NCBI GenBank assembly: GCA_038373885.1 | Contig: JAWZYV010012265.1 | Location: 114,644-178,643 of the forward strand | Length of the DNA: 64,000 nt | Source of the DNA: Cheiracanthium punctorium | Lineage: Eukaryota > Arthropoda > Arachnida > Araneae > Cheiracanthiidae | Reading direction: 5' to 3' | Shown here: piece after piece, positions 48,802-60,769 of the stretch | Layout: each line of letters opens with the position of its first letter | Position numbering within the stretch: the stretch's first letter is position 1 | Notes under the pieces: generated by a model | Seen by the model: the letters and a program-made list of their open reading frames with translations, nothing else | The model's database searches: none | Told to the model about the DNA's origin: nothing | Made by a program: the position numbers and the translations under genes

Positions 48802-49079
48802 TAGGACCGCAACTAGGTGGTGTAGCAAACGCGGCACATACCTTTAGTGCCGTGCAGGGGAGGGGGGCAAAATCAGTTTTGATTAAAAAGAAGGGGTTGC
48901 CAATATTGGTGTTTGTCCCGTGTGCCCTTCGGAACAATCCAGACGACAGCGCCCTGGCTAAGGGTCTCGATCAACCAAACAACCTCTCAAAAATACTGCT
49001 GCTGTCCCGGGTGCCGTGTTGAGGGACATGCCAAAATTAGGGTTTGCCCCTGGTGACGTGATTCCTAGTTGCAGCACTG
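48802..49079. mobile_element. hAT-type MITE, TSD TATTAATG (278 bp)
   Basis: Ends TAGGACCGCAACTAGG and CCTAGTTGCAGCACTG with a perfect 8-bp duplication TATTAATG (48794-48801 and 49080-49087). A short ORF inside (48759-49022) is not a gene. Confidence 0.85.
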
Positions 49080-49686
49080 TATTAATGGTCACCTTTTTTA
49101 GATATAAAATTGTTTTGTATTATAGCATTCTTTTTATTTTGAAATTATTTGAAAAATAAAAGTTTTCTCTCAATAAGTTTTTTATTGTTTTATCTTTGTT
49201 GCTTATTCTCTTTTATTGAGCTATACAACATTGAAAATTGTAAACCTGTATATAACAACATTTTCAAAATAGTTCAAAATGTATTCAAGTATTCTTTTTG
49301 AAAAGCAAAATTAAGTGTGTGAGTGTTAAAAAATGGACAGATTAAAAGTGCGAGTATATTCAGGGACGCCAGTTAAAATGTTTAAAAAACTTTCTAAAAG
49401 AGTTTATTAAACTTGTAAAAAAGCTTTGTTAAACAATTTTTAAGATTGTTTAATAAAGCATTTCCTCTTGAAGTCTTAACTTATGTCGAGTGAGCAGATT
49501 CTGACCATTATATTCCTATAGAGTATTTTCACCTGACGTCACTGAAAGTTTTTTTTTCGCTCAACTCGGGTATTTAAGGATACAAAGCCACGTTTTCGGC
49601 CAATGACTGTTCTCAAATGAACGAATGTTTGACCAAAAAAGTTGGTTGCTAAAGTGTGACGTAATCATAATGACGTAGGTGAAACA
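49080..49686. other. AT-rich noncoding sequence
   Basis: No feature supported apart from the target duplication at 49679-49686. Confidence 0.4.
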
Positions 49687-50292
49687 TAAAGTGACCATAT
49701 TTTCGAAAGTAGAATTGAGGACATGTCCCCAATTATGAAAAAAATTGGGGACATTTTATAATTAATGAAATAGTTAACAGTAATCTAATTAAAAAACAAT
49801 GTCATAATTAAAAATTGTCGTCAATTGCTTCTTTCCATTTTGAGGACAAATCGCAAATAAACACAGAAATGAGGTTTATCGGTGTGACGTCATTTTTCCA
49901 CCAACACGTGACCTTTCGGCTGTGTTGATGAGTAGACCTGTAAGCTGATTGGCTGAAGTGCGTGTTTTCCATCGACACGTGACTGAAATAGCCTCGTCTC
50001 AGTTTTAATATGTAAGCATTTGTTAATGGGAATCTGCGGAAAGATATCTTTTGTTAGTCATGTACAGGTTCCAGAGAGGTATTGAAACATCCATAGCAGC
50101 ACAATACAAAGGCATAATTATTATTTTTTTAATTTTGCGCTTATTATCAATTGCGATTATTATCAATTGCGATTATTAAGTCCAGCACATAAATCTATGG
50201 AGTAATGGTTGTTTGTTTTCACCGTCACGTGACTTTTATAGCCTCGAACCCAAGGAGTCGATTTCCTTCATTGGGGACATATGGTCACCTTA
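49687..50292. mobile_element. hAT-type MITE, family 'TAAGGTGACCATA', long copy
   Basis: Ends TAAAGTGACCATATTTTCGA and ATATGGTCACCTTA, flanked by GTGAAACA (49679-49686) and GTGAGACA (50293-50300). It carries extra sequence (about 49880-50270, with 'ttgcgattattatcaattgc' duplication near 50150) relative to 50793-51008. The family keeps 'ggggacatgtcc'-like blocks. Confidence 0.8.
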
Positions 50293-50467
50293 GTGAGACA
50301 GCTCGGTTTAATCAAACCCAAAAAAGGGGTGAGGGGTGTTGTTACCCAAAAAGGAGAGCCGGCCCCTGAACATTTACCGCTATTCGTACCCCCAATGAAA
50401 AGATCCCACAATTTAGAACATTACCAAAAGGCGTCATTCCAGGATCCGCACCTCTCTCCCATCTACC

Positions 50468-50722
50468 AGAGCCGGCCTAAGGGGGGTGCGAATGTAGGAG
50501 ATGGCCTAAGGCCCAGCGCTTAGATAGGCCCCGCTACTGGGCCATTTTATTGTTATCACATTAGACCAAGCTTGGTAGATGGTTGCGATATATCCCGAAA
50601 AACTCCGAGAAATAAAGCTAATATGTACTAGCAGTGCTAGTAGTAACTTACATAAGACATAGAAAAGATTCCGCGCTCTTGCGCTTCGCCTGTGGCCCCG
50701 CACGCCCTTCGGGCCGGTCCTG
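50468..50722. mobile_element. hAT-type MITE, TSD CATCTACC (255 bp)
   Basis: Ends AGAGCCGGCCTAAGG and CTTCGGGCCGGTCCTG, with CATCTACC at 50460-50467 and 50723-50730. Confidence 0.85.
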
Positions 50723-50792
50723 CATCTACCGACATAAACCCTCACAAAAAAGTACTCGAGTAAAAGACAAAATCGAATACTTGTACCTAATC

Positions 50793-51008
50793 TAAGGTGG
50801 CCACGCGTTCCCAATTTTAGGGACAGTCCCCAATTTCTGGGGAATCTTTTGCGATTTGTCCCCAAAATGTAAAAAAGCAATTGGGGACATTTTTTAATTA
50901 TTACATTGTTTTTTAATTACATAAGAGTTAATTATTTCATTAATTATAAAATGTCTTCAAATTTGGGTACATGTCCTCAATTTTACGTTTAAAAATATGG
51001 TCACCTTA
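50793..51008. mobile_element. hAT-type MITE, family 'TAAGGTGACCATA', TSD ACCTAATC (216 bp)
   Basis: Ends TAAGGTGGCCACG and ATATGGTCACCTTA, with a perfect 8-bp ACCTAATC (50785-50792 and 51009-51016). A truncated copy lies at 61592-61762. Confidence 0.88.
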
Positions 51009-51119
51009 ACCTAATCTCAAATAAATATACCATAAACCGAGCTGACTTATCGACTTATCCCCGTTGTGTTTGTTTTCCAGCGAAACGAAATTGGCGGACC
51101 CAGCAGATAGAACTACACG

Positions 51120-51233
51120 GCTGTTTTCAATCTGTTTCAGTCTCCTTTCATTCGGCAATGGAAACCGAACATTTTTTAAACCTTTTCTTGAATGATTAGA
51201 ACAATTTACTGCAGCCCAACCACCCATTTTCAC
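51120..51233 (-). pseudogene. THAP zinc-finger N-terminus relic
   Basis: The minus-strand frame starts MGGWAAVNCSNHS and continues NVRFPLPNERRLKQ. This matches the THAP DNA-binding domain opening 'C...NCS......FRFPKD..R...W'. The first zinc Cys is replaced (Trp), and no C-terminal HF-x-x-F motif follows. THAP fingers occur in host regulators and in P-element-type transposases; which one is unknown. Confidence 0.55.
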
Positions 51234-51239
51234 AGTACA

Positions 51240-51697
51240 TTAAAGTTTCGGTTGATCAGTGCAATGGTACGCAAGCACAAATAGAATGCCGATCGCAGAT
51301 TGATGAATAATAGGAAACAAATATTGGAGGGGATCATTCAGGCTCGATTAAAGCAGCTCTAGTGCAGCTAATTTAGCACCATTGTGTGGTACAGATAAGT
51401 CCAGAACCCTTCTAAAAGATGCCATACAGGTAAGCTTACATGTCCATAAAACAACCAGGATTTTTCTAATTAACATCCAATTTATGTCATTATGTTACTC
51501 AGGGGCGGTTCCAGACTGTCAGTTTAGGGGGGTCACTCCGAATGACGAGGGTCGTCTGAAGACTTCTTGAGGCCCTGGACCCTTATGCAAATGTAGGCCC
51601 CAAAGAGGAGGATAACTAGGCAGGGCCCGATCTATGACCAGTATGGGCCCCCATCTATGAAATTCGTTAAAACTGGGCCCCGTACACTTTAAACAAC
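51240..51697. other. Noncoding; hAT-like end at ~51505
   Basis: CAGGGGCGGTTCCAGA at about 51503 resembles a hAT end; the inverse 'tctggaaccgccactg' lies at 57878-57893. No paired end was found nearby. Confidence 0.35.
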
Positions 51698-51701
51698 TTA
51701 A

Positions 51702-51977
51702 CCCATTTGTGCCTGGATATTTTTGCGACTTTCTTCGATTTTTACTGATAACAGAAATAATAGATAAATTTCTGATGTCAACTTCTTGAACAAGGAATGA
51801 TTTATTTTAAAATCATTTTGCATAAAAATCGAAATATCAACATCCTACTTGGTCATGTTAAAATATTGTGCGGAGTTGAGGCTCAATACTCATGAATAAA
51901 GGCTAGGAAAAATAAATACCGTTTTCGACTAATAACGAAAATGCCGTCCCAAAAAAGGGACGCTAGGCATAAATGGG
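51702..51977 (-). mobile_element. piggyBac-like MITE, copy 3 (276 bp, TTAA)
   Basis: Inverted relative to the copies at 12110 and 12427, with the same length and TTAA at 51698-51701 and 51978-51981. Confidence 0.88.
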
Positions 51978-52259
51978 TTAATAACTATTCACCCCCCCCC
52001 AACCCTAAATCATTGTACTTTTCTAAGATTCTATCTATCCTCCCCTACAAAAGTGCTTTTAAAAAATGAAAAACAAAAACAGTAAAATTATATTTAAACT
52101 TTTCGTGTTTTAACTGAGTGTGCGCCTCTTTTTCCGCTTGCATTCCGACCTCGCCAGCCCCTAGCTTCGGCTCTGGCCCCAACTGCGAGATTCGAGATTT
52201 TTATTGAATTCATTGCAGATACATGTATTCAACAAAAGCACAATCTATAACAAAATTAA

Positions 52260-53148
52260 GGGGATGGTGGACACCCAAATCATCAAAATTGGCCCCCAAA
52301 AATGTGTTTTTTCTTTTTTACATATTAATATTGTACAGTTAAAGCTGAACCATGGAGAAAAAACTGCGTATGTCTACGGCAATTTTTTAAAAAGATATTA
52401 GGATTTGAAAAAATTAAAAGGGACAGTTAAATGTCCACAAAAATGCAAACGAACGCGTCAATAAATACGCCACAATTTTTATTGAACGTTTTACAAAATA
52501 AGCTAATATTCGAATGAAATTATATTAAAAATATCTTTTGTTAAGGTAAAATCATAAATAAAATTATTCAGAAGAGACGGTGTTAAAGGTAAATGGAAAA
52601 TTACACTTTAAACTGTATTTACTCCAAATCAAATTTTTTGTGATTTTCTTGCCTTCAAAATGCTCCATGCGACTTAATTTTGGTCGGAATTGTACAAAAT
52701 TTACTACAAACATTCTTCTCATATATTACAATAAATCTGTGTATCCTTTTTAAATAGGGTCATATTTTCGATTATGAAATTTCACTTTTATTTACGAAAA
52801 CTGAAAAATTTCGGGGAAGTTTGGTATATATCCATGAAAATATTTCTAAAAAAATAACTACTCGGTCGAATCAAAAACCGATTCACAGACTTTTTTTAAA
52901 TATATTTTTATGCTATTATAAAACAAAATTACTATAAAAAAGTTAAAATTAAAACGCATGGAGCATTTTTTCGAAACTAAAAAATTAATTAATTTTTAAT
53001 TAATTACTAATATTTTTAAAATTTATTTTAATTTCTTTTCAGTTGTTTATAATGCTTTTAGTTTAATATATTCAAATACAAAATTTCAAAATTCTAATCC
53101 TATCTTATTAAATTTTTAAAAAAAAACTTTTTAATGTCCACCATCCCC
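52260..53148. mobile_element. TTAA-flanked element, 889 bp
   Basis: Ends GGGGATGGTGGACA and TGTCCACCATCCCC, a perfect 14-bp inverted repeat, with TTAA on both sides (52256-52259 and 53149-53152). The interior is AT-rich without a transposase. The superfamily is uncertain (piggyBac- or Kolobok-type targeting). Confidence 0.8.
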
Positions 53149-53494
53149 TTAATTTTTAATCGAAATTTCGTCTTTTCATTTCAGATAATTTTCTGAGAAT
53201 GTGTCTGGAAATAATATTTGACGATTAAAATTATTCGGATCATCACTTATTCAGGTTGAGTGGAGAATGAGACTAGGCTTCCCTTAAGACCAAGGGCCTG
53301 GATCCGGGCCCAGCTTTGGCTTATGCCGGTCTCTGAGTACCCACTCTCTCCCCGGTTTGGCCTATCCCGGTCTACCGGTATCTAAGTCTTTGCAAATACC
53401 TTTTCAGAGTAAAATTAGAGTTTATTGTTACAATAATGGTTATCGCTACAAGATTAGGTTATTGATTAAGGCAAAGTTACACGAGAGTTATATA

Positions 53495-53705
53495 TCTAAA
53501 GGGGATTATGCTATAGGTGTGGACTTTTGAAGGCGTCCTAGAGCATAATCACGCTACAACTAGAGAAAATCAACCAAAATTCTAGACCGTTCGATCGACC
53601 GCAACGTGGTAGCCCAGAACCCTAGATCTCTACACTTTAGCCATCTACTACTTTCAATGGTCTTAAGCACTCGGCCACTGTTATTGTTTCAAATCAATTG
53701 GAGAA
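53495..53705 (-). repeat. tRNA-derived SINE (family A) copy, minus strand
   Basis: 'aatcacgctacaactagaga' and the following tRNA-like block match 785-1020 in order. It is diverged. Confidence 0.5.
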
Positions 53706-55068
53706 TATACATAAAAAAATTGTTTGAAATAGGAAAGAGTAAAAATGTTGAACACATAAAAATAAATAAAGGTAAAAGATTAAAAATTGAACAGTGATAA
53801 ATTACCATGACTGTGGAAAATCGCAAGTTGGACACCCCATAATAAAAAAAGTAATATTACAAAAAGTTAATTAAATCATCCAAGGGGAATAAGCATAAAT
53901 CTGAAAGTTAGATAATTTTTTAAATAAGCATTTTTAAAAGAAGACAATGACACTTGTTTCAACTAGACAACCATGTTACTAAATGAATTTTTCTCAAAAT
54001 AGATTTTTCCGTAACCACTCAAAACAACCTAATTTTTATTAATTTTATCCAGTATTTTTTTTATATTACTTTTTTTCAAACTGTCGGCAGTACTTTTAAT
54101 CCTGCACGAAACTTTTGAAAATATTTTCCAGAGGAAAAATTTCTCATAAAATTTAAAGCAGTAATTGTTATTATTACAAATCTTGAAGCATATTAATCCC
54201 CCATCCTTCCACACCAACACGCACAAAGCCACAAATAAATAAAATTGATTACTGGTATCAAATATATATCAAACATTAAACTATATAGAAATATTTAACA
54301 TGAATATTTCTTAAGAATCTTTGTGAGGAATTATTCTTCTTATTATTATTATTATAAACACGCATCACAGAGGAAAAAAAATCTTTTCAGAAGAAAGATA
54401 AATATTGAAAAATAAGTAATTAAGCTCCAAGTACGCGTTAACATTTTAATTCCATTGAGAATGTTTTGGAATACATTTAGGACAAACGATATTTGTTGAT
54501 CAAGTATTATCAGATAAAATCCATTTAATTTAATTGATTTACATATTAGACTTTTAAGCGTTATTTCAAATCCAAGCTCACAAATGATAGTGACAATTAA
54601 CATTATTTTACAGTCATTTTAAAATTCTTAATTTAAAATTAGAAACTCCTACTTTAAAATTACTTTTCAAAAATCTTAAAGTTATTCAAAAAATTAAAAC
54701 TGTAAAGTTACACATAATATAATTTATCTTCATGTAATTAAAATATTCATGAAATTATTTTTATTTTTAATTAAGTTAATAATAAACTATTGTCTTGCAT
54801 ATGGAGCAGACTCGTATTAATATTTTAAAAACATTTGTTTTTCTGTGCCATTGAAAAATTACTATAACATAAAATATACATTTTTTATTAAAAAAAAATA
54901 ATCAAAGCAGGGAATTTTATCTGTTTAATAAATAAAAATATAATATATATAAATATGTATTTACCGTATCTTTCTCCATTTAGTCTTTCCTGTGTAATCT
55001 CGTTAGGTAAGCGATCAGTTATTTCACTTCTATAGTATAGTCCACTATGTTTCTGGTTTTTTAAATAT
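53706..55068. other. Very AT-rich noncoding sequence
   Basis: No feature supported. Small ORFs are low-complexity. Confidence 0.45.
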
Positions 55069-55674
55069 TTGCTCATCCGGATATTCCACTCCACAGACCT
55101 GTGTGGAGTTCTTCGGATCTTCAGGGCAGGGGGAGGCTATATTGTTTTTTCCCCTTTTCCCCTTTCTCCTTGCCCGCTGCGAGTGGAGCTGCTCGCTCAA
55201 TCATCGGATTGGCGTTTTCTTACAACTTTCGAGTCTTGCAGATGCAGACTTGTTTGTCCCGTTTGTGCTGTCTCCGACAAATAAGAAAATTCCGGCGACT
55301 ATTCATATTTCCAATCAATCTTCGCATATGTTTCAAGTTTAGTTCCTTGTATCCGAAATACCGAAATTGGCGACACTAAACCTTTTACTTTGTCTGGGTT
55401 TAAAATGGAACAATAGTTTATGTCTGCTACCTCTGGACTCCCAACGAGAGTTCTACACCAGAAAGCAGATGCTAGAAGTGTTTGCTTTTTCAAAACAAAG
55501 TCACATGCTGTTCATTTGCGAAACACATAATGGAACTGAAAAATGGCTTTTGGGGGTGTCGGCAACTCCCTGGTAAACTAATAGCTTTGATACCAGGAAC
55601 AGGCATCACTAAGAAATTATAATGGTTCTTGACCCCCCTCACTATACCCATCTTTCAACTTAAAAAGATATGCC
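55069..55674. other. GC-richer unassigned segment
   Basis: Three overlapping short ORFs (55069-55379) in different frames and a sharp rise in GC suggest old retroelement leader or UTR sequence. 'aaattggcgacac' near 55364 resembles a retroelement primer-site motif. No identity claimed. Confidence 0.3.
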
Positions 55675-56245
55675 TGAAGGAAGCGAGCGTGGGGCGAGAG
55701 CTGTGTTTGAACCCAGGGACTTATGGGTGGTAGAATGAGGCGCAATCCGGCTCGGCCAAAAGGTACCTATTCGACCGGCCTTCAATTGCCGGGTGTTGTG
55801 TGCGCGGAGGTGATCTCGTGCCGCCACACTACTCCCCCCCTAGAGAGTCAGTCGGAGGCTGACGAACGATATTCCAAGCGTTATGGAATGCTGCCACTCG
55901 TTGTGGACTTTGTGAGGTTGCTGCCACTCGTTGCGGACTTTGTGAGGTTGCTGCCGCTTGTTGCGGACTTTGGAAGAGCCGAGCGAGAGATGGAAGAGGG
56001 GGTGCTGGCGCCATCTGTCGCTGTAGGCGAGAAGGAGAATGCATGTTCGTTGTCCGGTCGCCAATGAAAGAAGCGAAGTCCGGGTCACCAGTAAAGGAAG
56101 CGAGCGTGGGGCGGGAGCTGGGTTTGAACCCAGGGACTTATGGGTGGTAGAATGAGGCGCAATCCGGCTCGGCCAAAAGGTACCTATTCGACCGGCCTTC
56201 AATTGCCGGGTGTTGTGTGCGCGGAGGTGATATCGTGCCGCCACA
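55675..56245 (-). mobile_element. TRIM (miniature LTR retrotransposon), 571 bp
   Basis: Two 154-bp direct repeats (55675-55828 and 56092-56245) differ at about four positions. Read on the minus strand they begin TGTGGCGGCACG and end CTTCA/CTTTA. The primer-site-like TGGTGACCCGG follows the first LTR (56090-56080), and the purine tract AGGGGGGAGTAG (55841-55829) precedes the second. The 263-bp interior has a ~30-bp repeat giving 'SPQRVAATSQ' but no gag-pol. Flanks give no clear target duplication. Confidence 0.8.
56105..56170 (-). promoter_or_regulatory. tRNA-like pol III A and B boxes inside the TRIM LTR
   Basis: On the minus strand TGGCCGAGCCGG (A-box consensus TRGCNNAGYNGG) is followed after about 33 nt by GGTTCAAACCC (B-box consensus GGTTCRANNCC). 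The other LTR (55704-55758) has the same A box and a B box with one change at its 3' side. The surroundings do not fold as a complete tRNA. Confidence 0.6.
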
Positions 56246-56920
56246 TGCTACTACTAATTAATGGATTAGTATTTCGTCAATGGAAAACACCTGCTTAGCG
56301 CTTAGTTGAAAATGCGATTTCCCTTAGAATTTTTTTGGACACTGAAAGGAAGCATAAGTTTTCGGAGAGAAAAATGTTTTACAGAACACAGGGTTTTTGC
56401 CACTAATGTGTAGTGTATCATACCATATTTAAATTTTAATGAGCTGCTTGCTTCCAGATATTTTCAAAGGGAAAAACAATTTCTTCTATGGAACAAATTT
56501 CATAATTAAAAGCTTATAATCATGGAGTGTGATGACAGGGTTACGAAGGTTTTTTTATTTAAAAGCTTTCATATGATTACCATAGCCCTTTCCAGTTTCG
56601 AGTAGACGTAGTGCTAAAAATTCTCATAACTTTATTGAATTTCAAAATATATCACAATGATCTGTCTAATGCAGGACATCACTGAAATGTGCACATAAAA
56701 CTTCAAGCTAATTAGTCAGCTTCAAACTTTCTAGCACATATTCATTGAATTTCAATTAAGAAGTGTGGTGGCTATCAATGCTGGAAATTTTTTATTGTGT
56801 ACAAAGTAGCTAATTAATCAGAATTATTTTCTCGGAGTTGCAAATGCTGTAAAAATATTAACACTAAAATAGCTAATGACGTTTGATTACAATTTTATTC
56901 TTCTAAATTGTAACGCAGGC
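56246..56920. other. AT-rich noncoding sequence
   Basis: No feature supported apart from the target duplication at 56913-56920. Confidence 0.4.
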
Positions 56921-57097
56921 CAGAGCCTGATTATGATCAATGGGGGCCCCGGGCATTAATGAATTTGGGGGTTCCCATCTTTGAAATTTGTTTTATTTTT
57001 CATAAAATTTTGACATAAAAAAGGTATTTCAGAACAATATTTGAAATTGGGGGCCCTGGGCAAAGTCCCGGTTTGCCCAAGCGATAATAAGGATCTG
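56921..57097 (+). mobile_element. hAT-type MITE, family 'CAGAGCCTGATTA', TSD ACGCAGGC (177 bp)
   Basis: Ends CAGAGCCTGATTATGATCAA and TAATAAGGATCTG with a perfect 8-bp ACGCAGGC (56913-56920 and 57098-57105). Inverted sister copy at 63235-63414. Confidence 0.9.
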
Positions 57098-57105
57098 ACG
57101 CAGGC

Positions 57106-59363
57106 CGCCTAGGAGCCCATAGCCCATACGCGGAAGCATACTCAATGGGTAATCCGGCCCTGTTTAGGTATGATCCCTTCCCTCGTGACCCCCCCCCCTT
57201 TCCTTCTCTATAATTTTTATGATCTTGTAGCAGTTACGGTAGATTTGGATTCCATAAATTAATTATTTACAAACATAGGTGCTCCTTAGTCTGCTTTTCA
57301 AGACGAGGAAGGCTTTTTGAAAGGGGGGGGGTCGAATACGAAAGTAATAAATTACGCACACACAATTCACACATTTATCTATAAACTATTTTTTGATTTT
57401 TTCTTTTATTATGGGTTTGGGGCAACTACCCCTTCCACCTTTACCTTAATCAGGCTCGTTGTGACTCCCCCTTCCCTTGTTCTCCATGGATATGGATTAG
57501 CGCACATATTTACAAAACGGCTGCATATTTTTCTGCCAAGGAGGAACGTCTGAGCACATAGAATATTGTGTGCATACTTTAGTATTATTATAAAATAAAC
57601 TAGTAAGACCAATGGTCTTCTAAAGAGAAATTCTCTTTCAGCAGCACAATGTGGTATCTATGCACATGATCAAGGCCTTTCTGAATTTTGGTTCCTTGTC
57701 CAAGCTCGACTTGGGCCCTCTTTTTTGGGGGGGGGCGGGAAATGGTTAATCTAGGCCCTATTTTGGGCCCTTGTCCGAGCTCGACTTGGGCCCTCTTTTT
57801 TTAAGGGGGATGGTTAATCTAGGCCCCTTAGTCGAAGACCATTTTGGGGGGGTCATGACCCCCGTGACCCCACCCCTCTGGAACCGCCACTGATTGTACT
57901 ACATGACACCCATTTGACGTCTTATAGTCTTATTCTCATTTGACGTCTCTGTAGATGAAATAATGGACGTGTTTGTCTATAGATTTTTTTTATGATAGAC
58001 CCTTGGAAGTCAACAAAAATTGTTTGATAATTTTCAGCTAATTATATGTAATGATTAATTTTAAATTTAGTGTTAACGTCTTGATAATGATTTTTTTTTT
58101 ATAAATATTCGTACCTAGAAATAATTTTTTACCAAATTTCAAGTACTTGCCCAGCTAGAGATTCGAGCCCCTATTCATAGACGTGAGAGTAGAATGAGCT
58201 AATCAAGTCACAACACGTAGTAGGACTCGCCCTAGAACGTCAAAAGGTTAAAGTGAAAATTTTTTAGTATCGGAATGGGAACTTAGAAACAAATATGGAG
58301 CTATTCTTCTTTGGATGTTGAGTCGCTAGAGAATTTTCTTTTTTTTCTTCTGTTTTTTTTTTTTTTTTTTTTTTAATAAGGTAATAAATTTCTTTTTACA
58401 GAATGCCTTTTTTTACAGAAAATAATAATACATAAAAAATACTGTAAATTTCGAAATCCCCCAACAAAAAATTTAAAAAAAAATATCTGGAATTTTAAAT
58501 GTTTTTTAATTTTTTCAGGGAAAAAAATCTATCAATGAAAACATTAAATATAAAAAATTCATGCTTCGTAAGTTCAATTTTGGGTAAAATCAATGATGCA
58601 AACTAAAAGTAAGATCTCCATATTTTGCCCTGGACATATGCATCCATTTTATGTCATGTCACTGACCTAATGTCGATCATCCGGAATGCGTCCACGAAAG
58701 GACTTATTCTGGATATTCTAATTCTAGTTTAGGTCTATTCATGGACATGGATATTTTCTGGATTTACCTGATTGTGTACTTAAATAGATGTCTTATATAT
58801 GTCTATGAATAGACATGGATGTATTATTGATGAGTTGGTGGTTCAGAAACAGATATAAAATGGACAAGTATACTATCTACTATCTGGGAACATGTTTATG
58901 TTGACAGCGCAATCAAAATGTTGCATATATTACGTGTAGCTTTTTACAGAAAATCTTTTACAGGGATTCAGCACTTTTTGGAGGATAGGTTAAAGAAAAC
59001 GATTTGCTTTCTGTGAGCTTGCATACCGTGTCACAGAAACGATGGAAGATCGCGATCATCACGAAAAATCTCCATAAAGAATTCACATACGTGAGTAGCT
59101 CTAATTTCAACCTAATACTACTAATTGGTAATGACGCTACAATGTTACAGTTTTAAAATTAATTATACTTCTAAAAAATTCTTTACAGGTTATATATATA
59201 TATATATATGTTTTTTCTTGTATAGTTGACGGGGAACGGGTATTTTCAACCCCGGACAAAATAGAACAACCCAGTCCTCAGGTGTAAAAGGTTGAGACCC
59301 TCATTGCCTCTGTACTTGCGCTAGATGCCATGCGATAATTTGAAACTGTAATATACTGCGAGA
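57106..59363. other. Noncoding with G-, T- and AT-runs
   Basis: Two near-identical 'gagctcgacttgggccctct' blocks (57704 and 57777) form a local duplication ending in the hAT-like 'tctggaaccgccactg' at 57878-57893. A T-run lies at 58352-58374 and (TA)n at 59192-59208. No gene is seen. Confidence 0.45.
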
Positions 59364-59450
59364 ATGAGTATTTGTGCTGCACCAAATTGTTCCAAGAAAG
59401 ACTTCAAGATGTTTCGGTTTCCATTGCCAAAAGAAAGAAGACTGAAATGA
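59364..59450 (+). pseudogene. THAP zinc-finger N-terminus, stopped at the invariant Trp
   Basis: ATG at 59364 opens MSICAAPNCSKKDFKMFRFP, a THAP start with both first zinc cysteines and the FRFP block. It then reads KERRLK and TGA at 59448-59450. In THAP domains an invariant Trp (TGG) follows at about this place, so the TGA looks like a nonsense change of that codon. The frame after it continues IKISERI. Confidence 0.6.
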
Positions 59451-59589
59451 ATAAAAATCAGTGAAAGAATAGACTAAATATTAGGCGCACAAGTTCAGTT
59501 ATATATGTATGGTAAGCACTTCTTGTTCATCTTTTTTATTTCAGATTTTTGCAACTTAAGTTCTTTTAATTGTTTCATATATAGTTGTA

Positions 59590-60722
59590 ACTAGATGCTA
59601 CCAGCGACTTCGTCTGCGTCGGCTTTAGAATTAGGTCCAGAGAGAAATGAAGCATGTGTGAATAACAAATATGTTTGCACTATAGACACAAAAGTGACTG
59701 TATTTAAATATTATTTATTTTTTACTTATTTTAAAGGAACTATAATACATAGTAGTATACTTCATTTAAAATAAGAGAGTATGCAAAGTTACTAAATGTA
59801 GATTTTTTTTTTTCACATTTGGCGAATAGAGACAGTTACGACAATATTTGCGAACAATTTTGAGTGTTCTTGTAAAAGAAATATCTATTTGCATGAATTT
59901 TAGCCTGTGTTAATCAGGAATAGTGCAGCTTTCTATTAGTGAAAACGTTTTAGAATCGGTTCTATAGTTACAGAGATACCCATACAGCATAACGTATTAG
60001 AATTATTTTAAGTGTTCCTGTAAAAGAACTATTTATACTACATGCATGAATTTTAGCCTATCATACTCAGAAATAGTGTAGATTTCTATCAGTGAAAAAA
60101 GTTTTATAATCGGTTCAGTATTTACAGAGATACACATAGAGTGTAATATAATTCTTATGAGTATCCGTGTAAAAGAACTATTTGTGATATATGTATAAAA
60201 GAAAGCCTATTATACTCAGGCTCCCAATAGTGGCTGGGAGATTCTGCTGTCGAAACTGCAAGGTGGAAGGTGCCAGGTTAAAACCCCGGCCGAGCCTGTC
60301 GACCTAACCGTTCGGAGTTTACCGTGATTTTTTCCGAAATTTCGTGTAAATACGGTTTAGGATCCCTTAGAAATTCCCCCACAGAGGGCATTCTCTATAT
60401 AGGCCTGGGATCCTAGTGCAGTCAATCGGCCTTAATCCACAAAAAACAAATAATAACACTCAGGAATAGTGTAACTTTCAATCAGTGAAAAAAGTTCTAG
60501 AATCGGTTCAGTAGCTACAAAATGCCCATAGAACGTAATGCATTAGAATTATTTTTTGTATATTTGTAAAAGGATTATTTATGCTATATGCATGAAAGGC
60601 TGCCTGTATGTTAATCCAGAGTATGAGCTATCTTCATTCCAAATTTTATCCAAATGCGTTCAGCCATTTTTGTGTGATTCAGTCACAAACATCCAACAAA
60701 CGTACACATATTATTTGTAGGA
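59590..60722 (+). repeat. Dispersed element with internal ~150 bp tandem repeats
   Basis: Opens with 'tagatgctaccagcgacttc' and closes with the 'ccaaattttatccaaatgcg' / 'gtgattcagtcacaaacatc' end common to many arthropod repeats. Inside, units with 'atgaattttagcct', 'aatagtg', 'tagaatcggttc' and 'taaaagaactatttat' recur near 59880, 60045, 60180 and 60455. A SINE is inserted between units 3 and 4. Confidence 0.6.
60215..60455 (+). repeat. tRNA-derived SINE (family B), nested copy
   Basis: B-box-like GGTTAAAACCC near 60274-60284, then 'cctaaccgttcggagttt' and 'taaatacggtttaggatccc', which match the split copy at 8820-9037 plus 12870-12885. It is the uninterrupted reference for that copy. Confidence 0.65.
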
Positions 60723-60769
60723 TTTAGAAATTTATGAACTTTAAGAAACACATTTGGACTTTTCTTTCT

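Noticed and set aside
51360..51430. Possible exon ending CATACAG|GTAAGC
   Set aside because: Donor-like site is good, but the frame is closed just upstream and shows no recognised domain.
55069..55379. Overlapping ORFs in a GC-richer patch
   Set aside because: Three frames are equally open, no homology pattern; more likely leader or repeat sequence.
56105..56170. True tRNA gene on the minus strand
   Set aside because: A and B boxes are present, but acceptor arms do not pair and the unit lies inside an LTR.
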